Positions 1 to 5,278 of a stretch of DNA of 5,278 nt are shown one piece after another; the first letter of the stretch is position 1; the number at the start of each line of letters is the position of its first letter. Source of the stretch: Bacillota bacterium (GTDB taxonomy: Bacteria > Bacillota > Clostridia > Peptostreptococcales > Thermotaleaceae). The translations under genes were made by a program, and so were the position numbers. Below the pieces are notes generated by a model. The model saw only the letters and a list, made by a program, of their open reading frames with translations. It did no database searches and was not told where the DNA came from. The stretch spans positions 1 through 5,278 of the forward strand of contig JAMNXX010000274.1 of assembly GCA_023623095.1 (NCBI GenBank), read 5' to 3'.

Positions 1-392
1 CATTCCTTTGAATCCTTTACGCTTTCCTTATAGATATCATATTCTTTCTGAACTTCCTCCGGATCGACTTTGATTCCCTGTTGTTTCATATTTTGTATGA
101 TAATCTCCTCATCGATCATCTGATCCAAAACAGCTTCTTGCACCCTCTGTAAATAAGTCTTTCCATCCACATCAATGCTCCATATCTTATCCCCATATTG
201 ATTTTCAATATCCTGTTTGACAAAAACCAGTTTCTTGTTGTAAAAATCTGCAGTAATAGTTTTTTCTCCTACTTTTGCAACAATATCTCCTTTCCCATCG
301 GAGCCTCCTTGCTGACAGGCAGATGTCCCTATCAGTATTCCGATAAGGAGAACAAGAAAAATCCATTTTGATTTGTTTCTTATAAAGTTCAC
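1..392 (-). CDS. SurA/PrsA-like peptidyl-prolyl isomerase or chaperone lipoprotein, N-terminal part
   Basis: Only the first 130 residues are in the window; the 3' end lies beyond position 1. The start is GTG at 392-390, with AGGAGAGG at 405-398 placing AGGAG 8 bases upstream. The protein opens with a basic n-region (NFIRNKSK), a hydrophobic stretch (residues 10-22) and TSAC with Cys26, a type II signal peptide; after cleavage Cys26 would be lipidated and the protein anchored on the outer face of the membrane. After a Gly/Ser linker, residues 38-130 resemble a SurA N-terminal domain: VAKVGEKTITADFY, then a helical part with VLDQMIDEEIIIQ and the segment QQGIKVDPEEV. Family knowledge: such lipoproteins fold exported proteins and often carry a parvulin isomerase domain after this region. 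That domain is not visible here, so catalytic activity is inferred. It follows mfd by 49 bases, probably on the same transcript. SurA/PrsA class is fairly sure; the exact gene is not. Confidence 0.85.
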   Translation of the reverse strand, partial: MNFIRNKSKWIFLVLLIGILIGTSACQQGGSDGKGDIVAKVGEKTITADFYNKKLVFVKQDIENQYGDKIWSIDVDGKTYLQRVQEAVLDQMIDEEIIIQNMKQQGIKVDPEEVQKEYDIYKESVKDSKE

Positions 393-397
393 GAAAT

Positions 398-406
398 CCT
401 CTCCTC
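398..406 (-). promoter_or_regulatory. Ribosome binding site of the lipoprotein gene
   Basis: On the minus strand, GAGGAGAGG (406-398) precedes the GTG at 392. The AGGAG core is 8 bases from the start codon, a near-ideal Shine-Dalgarno spacing. It supports GTG as the true start, because the signal peptide begins directly at this codon and no ATG lies nearby in this frame. Confidence 0.75.
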
Positions 407-428
407 ACTAAATGCTATCTTACGTTCC

Positions 429-434
429 ATTATA
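429..434 (-). promoter_or_regulatory. Possible -10 box upstream of the lipoprotein gene
   Basis: A perfect TATAAT reads on the minus strand in the 49-base gap between the mfd stop codon and the lipoprotein gene, about 37 bases before its GTG. With 16-18 base spacing I find no good TTGACA-like -35 box (best is GTTTCA at 18 bases, a poor match), and there is no TGn extension. In AT-rich DNA such a hexamer can occur by chance. It could allow extra expression of the lipoprotein independent of mfd, but this is weak evidence. Confidence 0.2.
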
Positions 435-441
435 TATGAAA

Positions 442-3400
442 TCAATTTTGAATGAAACTATTAATTTTTTCCAGAAATTCCCTTATTTCTTTGTGGCGCT
501 TCGGGTATCGATGATAATAGAATCGAATCGATGGATTTAATCCCGCATCGATGTAGATCTTGCTTCCATACAGCCGGACAATTTCTTTTATCCAGCCTGG
601 TTCCAATCGCTTTACATCATCAAAGTCTAATTTTGCATATGCTTTTGTTTCTGTAATCGCAATAACACCGATTTTTTGTGCCAATGCTTTGATATAGGCA
701 ATAATGATAAGATTTTGTACCGGCTCTGGAATCTGCCCAAACCGATCTTCTAATTCTTCTTCTATCTCTACCATATCCTGCTGATTCCGAATCGATGCAA
801 TTTTTTTATAAATTTCGATTTTGTCGCTCTCATTCTGAATATATGTTTCCGGAATAAATGCACTGATATTCAGCTCGATGGCCGTTTCAACGGGAATCTC
901 CAATGCCTCTCCTTTTATTTCCTTTACGGTCTCTTCCAAAAGCTTGCAGTATAAATCATATCCAATCGCCTCCATATGGCCATGCTGTTCGCTTCCTAAT
1001 AGATTCCCTGCTCCTCGGATTTCTAAATCCCTCATCGCAATTTTGAATCCGGAACCAAATTCCGTAAATTCTTTGATCGCTTTTAGCCTTTTTTCTGCTG
1101 CTTCAGACAGGATTTTGTCTTTCTGATAACATAGATACGCATAAGCAATTCGATTGGATCTTCCGACCCTGCCTCTGAGCTGATACAATTGGGCTAGTCC
1201 CATTCGATCGGCATCATAAACGATTAACGTATTGACATTGGAAATATCCAAACCCGTTTCGATGATCGTGGTGCATAGCAAAATATCGTATTTTTTATTC
1301 ATAAAATCCATCATCACATTTTCCAGTTCTCTCTCACCCATCTGCCCATGTGCCACAGCTATCTTCGCTTCGGGGACCAGGTTGGCGACCTTTGCTGCCA
1401 TCTGCTGAATTCCTCTTACGCGGTTAAACACAAAATAAACTTGCCCTTTCCTGCCGAGCTCTCTTAAAATCGCATCGCGCACAATTTCTTCATTGTATTC
1501 AATGACATAAGTCTGAACCGGATAGCGTTCCTCCGGAGGATCTTCTATTAGGCTCATATCCCGCAATCCAATCAAAGACATGTGGAGTGTCCTCGGAATT
1601 GGCGTTGCTGTCAATGTCAATACATCTACGTTTTTCTTCAGCTGTTTTAATGCCTCTTTGTGCTGCACACCAAACCGCTGCTCCTCATCGATAATCAAAA
1701 GCCCCAAATCTTTAAATTTGATGTCTTTTGATAAGATGCGATGGGTTCCAATGACAATATCAATATTCCCTTCCCGAATTTTTTTAATAATCTGTTTCTG
1801 CTGCTTTTCCGTCCGAAAGCGGCTCAGCATTTCTACCGTTACAGGAAACGGTTGAAACCGCTCTATAAAGGTATTATAATGCTGCTGCGCCAATATGGTG
1901 GTCGGCACTAAAAAAGCCGCCTGTTTGCCATCCATCACACATTTGAATACAGCTCGAATCGCTACCTCTGTCTTTCCATACCCTACGTCTCCGCAAAGCA
2001 GTCGATCCATCGGAACCATTTTTTCCATATCTCTTTTTACTTCTTGGATGCAGCGAAGCTGATCCGGTGTTTCCTCATAAGGAAACAAATCCTCAAATTG
2101 TTTTTGCCAAACGGTATCCGGAGAAAATGCATATCCCTGCGCCGTCTGACGCATTGCATTGAGCTTTAACAACTCTTCTGCCATGTCGGCAATTGCACCT
2201 TTTGCTTTGGCTTTGGCCTTTTTCCATTCTGTTCCGCCTAATTTGCTCAGTTTTGGTATGCCTTGATCAGAGCCGATGTATTTTTGTACCAGATCCATTT
2301 GCTCGATGGGCACATAAAGCAAATCCTTTCCTGCATATTTTATTTTTAAATAGTCCTTCTTAGCACCCTGCACATTGAGCTGTTCAATCCCGATATATTT
2401 CCCGATCCCATGATTTTCGTGAACAATATAGTCCCCCAACTCCAAATCGGTAAAAGATTTGATAGGACGTGCATCTTTTCTCTTAGCAAGCCTTCGCTTC
2501 TTTTTCACTGTCCCGAATATTTCATCCTCAGTCATCAACAGCATCCGGCTATCTAAATATTCGAAACCCTTTCTTAAATAGCCTTCAAGGATAACAATCT
2601 GACCCTTTTGGATATCTCTGTCTTTTTGGGGCAGATAAACGCATTCCACGCCATTTTGTTTTAATTCATCTTCCAAATGAAGAGCTCGCTGCTCCGTCCC
2701 ACAGAGCAAAATCGCGCGATATCCTCTCCTTTTGTATTGTTTCAATTCCTCTGTCAACAAATCGATCTTTCCATGAAAATTCTGAACCATCCTGGAAGCA
2801 AATTTTACAGTACCCTCTATTGAAAAATCGGGATGATCTTTAGGCAGATTGCTCAATAAGAACACCTGCTTGTTTTGAAAATGAAAGAGAAGCTGTTTAT
2901 AATTGTTCATTAGATCCCCCTGCCGCGGAAGCACTTCCCCTTTTTCTAAGAGAACTGAAAAATTTTCCTTAAATTCATAAAAGGAAGCATTTGCCTTTTC
3001 TCGCACTCGAGACGGTTCATCAATAAAAATCAGGGCACCGGGTTCAAGAAAATCGATAAAAGATTCCGGTTCTTTGTAGAAATAATTGAGGTAATTCTCT
3101 ATCCCTTGTACATGGGCACCTGTTTTTATATTTTCCAGAAGCTGTTTTATTTTTTCTTCTAATCGAGTTCTCTTTTCTTCTTCCAGATTCGAAGAAATTT
3201 TTTGAAAATCCAATTGGATTTCCTGGATCCCCTTTTGAATACAATCTGGCTCCAATAAAAACTCCCGTGCAGGATATACGGTAACTTCCCGTACCTGCTC
3301 CAGAGAACGCTGCGATTCGATATCAAACTTCCGAATCGAATCGATTTCATCATCAAATAATTCTATCCGATAGGGCACATCCCCATCCATCGTAAAAAAA

Positions 3401-3948
3401 TCAATAATCCCTCCGCGGATGCAAAATTGGCCTTTTGCCTCCACCCGTTCAACCCGCTCATATCCCATTTGAACAAATTTCTGAATGATTTTGTCCAATT
3501 CGATCGTTGCGCCATAGGATAATTTCAAAAAATATCTTTTAAATACGCTTCGCGGAATAGATGCATCAAGCATGCTCTCTACAGAGGCAACGACAATCCC
3601 TTTTTCTCCCCGAATGATATGAAGCAGCGTATTTAATCGCTGTTCCAACAGTTGATGGCTGTGTGCTTCATAATTATAAAAAATCAATTCCTTCCCAGGA
3701 TATTCATAACAATTGGACTCCCCGAAAAATTTCAAATCCTCCAAAATTTTCTTTGCTTGATATTCACTATAAGTGATAATCAAACACTGCCTGTTCTTAG
3801 ATTGATTCAATGCATATACAAGATGAGGAATCTGAGAGTCAAATAATCCATATATCGCTGTAGGACTTTTGGCTTGATCGATACAGGATAGCACTTCTTC
3901 ATATTCCTGCAAATCCCTTAATCCACTGAACAATATTCTGTCCTTCAA
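442..3948 (-). CDS. mfd: Transcription-repair coupling factor Mfd
   Basis: Mfd is a DNA translocase that removes RNA polymerase stalled at template-strand lesions and recruits UvrA for nucleotide excision repair. The 1168-residue product is complete and of normal length (about 1150-1180). In order (numbered from the TTG at 3948): a degenerate UvrB-like module, with GLFDSQ where UvrB has its P-loop; the UvrA-contact patch around 162-185 (Arg165, Arg178 in CIRGG); the CarD-like RNA polymerase interaction domain from about 498 (DYIVHENHGIGKY); RecG-like helicase lobes with GDVGYGKT (653-660), GTHRI, DEEQ (754-757), TATPIPRT (780-787), TTIIETGLDI (893-902) and QLRGRVGR (923-930); the TRG motif (971-990, RDLEIRGAGNLLG); and the C-terminal D7 domain from about 1025. 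Every core motif is intact. The start is uncertain: TTG 3948 has GGAGG upstream and fits the usual N-terminus, while ATG 3966 and TTG 3978 are in frame but have poorly spaced ribosome sites. It lies 41 bases after pth, likely co-transcribed. Confidence 0.98.
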   Translation of the reverse strand: MKDRILFSGLRDLQEYEEVLSCIDQAKSPTAIYGLFDSQIPHLVYALNQSKNRQCLIITYSEYQAKKILEDLKFFGESNCYEYPGKELIFYNYEAHSHQLLEQRLNTLLHIIRGEKGIVVASVESMLDASIPRSVFKRYFLKLSYGATIELDKIIQKFVQMGYERVERVEAKGQFCIRGGIIDFFTMDGDVPYRIELFDDEIDSIRKFDIESQRSLEQVREVTVYPAREFLLEPDCIQKGIQEIQLDFQKISSNLEEEKRTRLEEKIKQLLENIKTGAHVQGIENYLNYFYKEPESFIDFLEPGALIFIDEPSRVREKANASFYEFKENFSVLLEKGEVLPRQGDLMNNYKQLLFHFQNKQVFLLSNLPKDHPDFSIEGTVKFASRMVQNFHGKIDLLTEELKQYKRRGYRAILLCGTEQRALHLEDELKQNGVECVYLPQKDRDIQKGQIVILEGYLRKGFEYLDSRMLLMTEDEIFGTVKKKRRLAKRKDARPIKSFTDLELGDYIVHENHGIGKYIGIEQLNVQGAKKDYLKIKYAGKDLLYVPIEQMDLVQKYIGSDQGIPKLSKLGGTEWKKAKAKAKGAIADMAEELLKLNAMRQTAQGYAFSPDTVWQKQFEDLFPYEETPDQLRCIQEVKRDMEKMVPMDRLLCGDVGYGKTEVAIRAVFKCVMDGKQAAFLVPTTILAQQHYNTFIERFQPFPVTVEMLSRFRTEKQQKQIIKKIREGNIDIVIGTHRILSKDIKFKDLGLLIIDEEQRFGVQHKEALKQLKKNVDVLTLTATPIPRTLHMSLIGLRDMSLIEDPPEERYPVQTYVIEYNEEIVRDAILRELGRKGQVYFVFNRVRGIQQMAAKVANLVPEAKIAVAHGQMGERELENVMMDFMNKKYDILLCTTIIETGLDISNVNTLIVYDADRMGLAQLYQLRGRVGRSNRIAYAYLCYQKDKILSEAAEKRLKAIKEFTEFGSGFKIAMRDLEIRGAGNLLGSEQHGHMEAIGYDLYCKLLEETVKEIKGEALEIPVETAIELNISAFIPETYIQNESDKIEIYKKIASIRNQQDMVEIEEELEDRFGQIPEPVQNLIIIAYIKALAQKIGVIAITETKAYAKLDFDDVKRLEPGWIKEIVRLYGSKIYIDAGLNPSIRFYYHRYPKRHKEIREFLEKINSFIQN

Positions 3949-3956
3949 AATTACTT

Positions 3957-3964
3957 CACCCTCC
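3957..3964 (-). promoter_or_regulatory. Ribosome binding site that favours TTG 3948 as the mfd start
   Basis: The minus strand reads GGAGGGTG at 3964-3957, followed by 8 bases and TTG at 3948. The in-frame ATG at 3966 overlaps this motif and would have only AAGGA (3984-3980) 13 bases upstream, which is long; TTG 3978 would sit one base from that same AAGGA. The same GAGGGTG-N8-start arrangement precedes pth, which strengthens the TTG choice. ATG 3966 remains possible and would add six residues. Confidence 0.55.
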
Positions 3965-3989
3965 ATAATGTAAAACAAATCCTTATATA

Positions 3990-4547
3990 CTATCCATTAT
4001 ATCGATTCATTGCCGCGTTCATTCCGTCTTTTATAATCGATTCCGCAGCTTCTGCAGCCTTTTTGATCGCCTGATCGATAAAAGCCCTGTCCTCCTGGGT
4101 GAATCTTCCAATTACGTAGCTGACCAGATCCTCGTGTACCGGCTTTCCGATCCCTATCCGGATCCGGGGAAAATCCTCTGTTTGAATTTCATAAATAATC
4201 GAACGCATTCCGTTATGGCTTCCGGCGCTTCCTTTAGGGCGAATTCGGATCTTTCCGATTTCAATATCGATATCATCGTAGATTACGATCAGGTGACTCG
4301 GCTCCATTTTATAAAAATTTAATATCTCCGATACGCTTCTTCCGCTTAAGTTCATATATGTTTGCGGCTTGACCAGTAAAACCTTGTGACCATGGATCTG
4401 TCCTTCCCCCACGATTGCTTTGTGTTTTACTTTGTTGAGCAAAATATGGTTTCGAGCTGCCAAATAATCGATCGTATCAAAACCCACATTATGTCTTGTC
4501 ATTTGATATTGTCTTCCCGGGTTTCCTAGCCCCACGATTCCAAACAC
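3990..4547 (-). CDS. pth: Peptidyl-tRNA hydrolase (Pth)
   Basis: Pth is a cytoplasmic esterase that cleaves peptidyl-tRNA released from ribosomes by drop-off, freeing tRNA for reuse; it is usually essential in bacteria. The 185-residue product is full length (B. subtilis about 188, E. coli 194). With GTG 4547 as Met1 the protein begins MFGIVGLGNPG, as in the family. Catalytic and substrate-contact residues are all present: Asn9 in GLGNPG, His19 in TRHNVGF, Asn66 in YMNLSG, Asp91 in YDDIDI, and Asn112 in GSHNGM; the family signature around DFPRIRIGIGKP is also there. The frame is open further upstream to a TTG at 4580, but those 11 residues (DESRREGVQN) precede the conserved N-terminus, and that TTG has its only GGAG two bases away. 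GTG 4547 has GAGGGTG 8 bases upstream. The gene sits 148 bases after prs, beyond a likely terminator, and 41 bases before mfd; the prs-pth-mfd order is common in Firmicutes. Confidence 0.97.
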   Translation of the reverse strand: MFGIVGLGNPGRQYQMTRHNVGFDTIDYLAARNHILLNKVKHKAIVGEGQIHGHKVLLVKPQTYMNLSGRSVSEILNFYKMEPSHLIVIYDDIDIEIGKIRIRPKGSAGSHNGMRSIIYEIQTEDFPRIRIGIGKPVHEDLVSYVIGRFTQEDRAFIDQAIKKAAEAAESIIKDGMNAAMNRYNG

Positions 4548-4555
4548 GTTCTGCA

Positions 4556-4562
4556 CACCCTC
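4556..4562 (-). promoter_or_regulatory. Ribosome binding site that favours GTG 4547 as the pth start
   Basis: The minus strand reads GAGGGTG at 4562-4556, then 8 bases, then GTG at 4547. This matches the arrangement at mfd and agrees with the conserved N-terminus of Pth beginning one to three residues before IVGLGNP. It argues against the longer frame starting at TTG 4580. Confidence 0.55.
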
Positions 4563-4650
4563 TCTTCTAGATTCATCCAAATCTCCATGGAGGAAGCCCT
4601 ATCGTTTTTATCTTTTCGCAAGAATCGCTTTGCGCATTTCGCTATCGGGC

Positions 4651-4684
4651 AAAATAAAAGGCGGAAATTTTCCTCCACCTTTTT
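4651..4684 (-). terminator. Probable Rho-independent terminator after prs
   Basis: In the minus-strand RNA, AAAAGGUGGA (4683-4674) can pair with UCCGCCUUUU (4665-4656) to form a 10-bp stem with one U-G wobble and an 8-base loop (GGAAAAUU). The stem runs straight into UUUUAUUUU (4659-4651), the usual U-rich tail. It begins about a dozen bases after the prs stop codon. Read from the plus strand the wobble becomes a C-A mismatch, although a T run also exists on that side, so the structure favours the direction of the genes. It suggests that prs transcripts end here at least partly and that pth-mfd relies on read-through or on its own promoter. Confidence 0.6.
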
Positions 4685-4695
4685 ATCATTTTCTC

Positions 4696-5278
4696 TTACT
4701 CATCAAACAATTTGCTTACAGATGCATTCTCGTAAATTCGCTTGATCGCTTCCGCAAAAAGGGGCGCGACAGACAAGACTTTAATCTTATCCAACTTTTT
4801 CTCTTTGCTTAAAACAATCGTATCGAGTACAATCAGTTCTTCGAGAACAGAATCTTTAATTCGTTCGATTGCAGGTCCCGATAGAACCGGATGGGTGCAG
4901 CATGCATATACTTTTTTGGCCCCAAAATCCTTCAGCGCTTTTGCCCCTTGCGTTATCGTACCGGCTGTATCGATCATATCATCGATCAAGATAACATTTT
5001 TATCTTTGATCTCCCCGATGATATTCATCACTTCTGATACATTTGCTTTTGGTCTTCTTTTATCGATAATGGCAATCGGTGCATCTAGAAGATTCGCGAA
5101 ATTTCTCGCTCGCGTCACACTTCCCAGATCCGGAGAAACCACCACCACATCCTCCAGATTTAGTTGCTTGAAATATTGCGCCAATATGGGTACTCCCAAA
5201 AGATGATCCACAGGAATATTAAAATATCCTTGAATTTGCGGCGCATGCAAGTCCATTGACAAAACGCGATCAGCTCCG
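4696..5278 (-). CDS. prs: Ribose-phosphate pyrophosphokinase (PRPP synthetase), C-terminal part
   Basis: Prs transfers pyrophosphate from ATP to ribose 5-phosphate, giving PRPP for purine, pyrimidine, NAD, histidine and tryptophan synthesis in the cytoplasm. The last 193 residues of an expected 315-320 are present; the 5' end lies beyond 5278 and the frame is open to the edge. From the first whole codon (GADRV) the fragment shows [12 protein letters not shown] (about 8-19), [20 protein letters not shown] (48-58), the flexible-loop segment [15 protein letters not shown] (71-85), the PRPP-binding loop [15 protein letters not shown] (95-109) and [11 protein letters not shown]. This is a close match to the class I bacterial enzyme, and no key residue is missing in the visible part. 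The N-terminal ATP-contacting segment lies outside the window. A terminator-like hairpin follows the TAA stop at 4698-4696. TTG 5262 and ATG 5256 inside the frame are not starts, because conserved sequence precedes them. Confidence 0.97.
   Translation of the reverse strand, partial: GADRVLSMDLHAPQIQGYFNIPVDHLLGVPILAQYFKQLNLEDVVVVSPDLGSVTRARNFANLLDAPIAIIDKRRPKANVSEVMNIIGEIKDKNVILIDDMIDTAGTITQGAKALKDFGAKKVYACCTHPVLSGPAIERIKDSVLEELIVLDTIVLSKEKKLDKIKVLSVAPLFAEAIKRIYENASVSKLFDE

Noticed and set aside
31..47. Apparent loss of the P-loop in the N-terminal UvrB-like module of Mfd (protein residues)
   Set aside because: GLFDSQ replaces the UvrB nucleotide-binding loop, but this degeneration is normal for Mfd, whose ATPase is the RecG-like module with an intact GDVGYGKT.
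205..408. Minus-strand open frame of 67 codons starting at GTG 408
   Set aside because: It overlaps the lipoprotein in another frame. The lipoprotein frame has a signal peptide, a lipobox, a SurA-like domain and a well-spaced ribosome site, and this one has none of these.
878..1126. Plus-strand open frame of 82 codons inside mfd
   Set aside because: It is antisense to the TRG and C-terminal helicase part of Mfd, with low-complexity Ser-rich content typical of a shadow frame.
1580..1855. Plus-strand open frame of 91 codons inside mfd
   Set aside because: It is antisense to the intact DEEQ to TATPIPRT helicase region of Mfd; the product is Ser/Phe/Cys-rich without family resemblance.
520..3350. 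Repeated GAATCGAATCGAT near 521-532 and 3333-3345
   Set aside because: Both copies sit in mfd and encode Ser-Ile-Arg with the same codons at unrelated places in the protein. This reflects codon choice plus the ATCGAT bias, not a repeat element.
4742..5206. Open frame of 154 codons on the plus strand opposite prs
   Set aside because: It lies fully antisense to conserved Prs sequence, its product is Ser-rich and resembles no family, and it has no recognisable ribosome site. It is a shadow of the prs codon pattern.

Overview
The window is a piece of core chromosome from a low-GC Gram-positive anaerobe-type bacterium, most likely class Clostridia of the Bacillota; the genus cannot be fixed from this much sequence. 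The reasons are the AT-rich composition, the strong GGAGG-like ribosome binding sites, Prs and Mfd sequences of Firmicutes type, and the gene order prs - pth - mfd - SurA/PrsA-like lipoprotein, which I recall as a common clostridial order (often followed by spoVT).

All four genes lie on the minus strand, so transcription runs from right to left. From the right edge: the C-terminal 193 residues of ribose-phosphate pyrophosphokinase (prs, 4696-5278, 5' end outside the window); a 148-base gap holding a likely Rho-independent terminator (4651-4684); peptidyl-tRNA hydrolase (pth, 3990-4547); the transcription-repair coupling factor (mfd, 442-3948); and the first 130 residues of a secreted lipoprotein with a SurA/PrsA-type chaperone N-terminus (1-392, 3' end outside the window). 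The gaps pth-mfd (41 bases) and mfd-lipoprotein (49 bases) are short and contain no terminator I can see, so these three genes probably form one transcript, with prs as a partly insulated upstream member.

The genes are linked by housekeeping role more than by a single pathway. Prs makes PRPP for nucleotide synthesis, Pth recycles peptidyl-tRNA from aborted translation, Mfd clears stalled RNA polymerase from DNA lesions and recruits UvrA, and the lipoprotein probably helps fold exported proteins outside the membrane. No stretch longer than 300 bases lacks a gene, and I see no mobile element, CRISPR array, tRNA, rRNA or riboswitch.

I did not find an undescribed system here. The points worth a second look are small: all three gene starts inside the window seem to be non-ATG codons, with pth and mfd sharing the same GAGGGTG-N8-start arrangement; the palindrome ATCGAT occurs 18 times; and the prs-pth spacer contains a terminator and a possible 16-codon reading frame overlapping the pth start.
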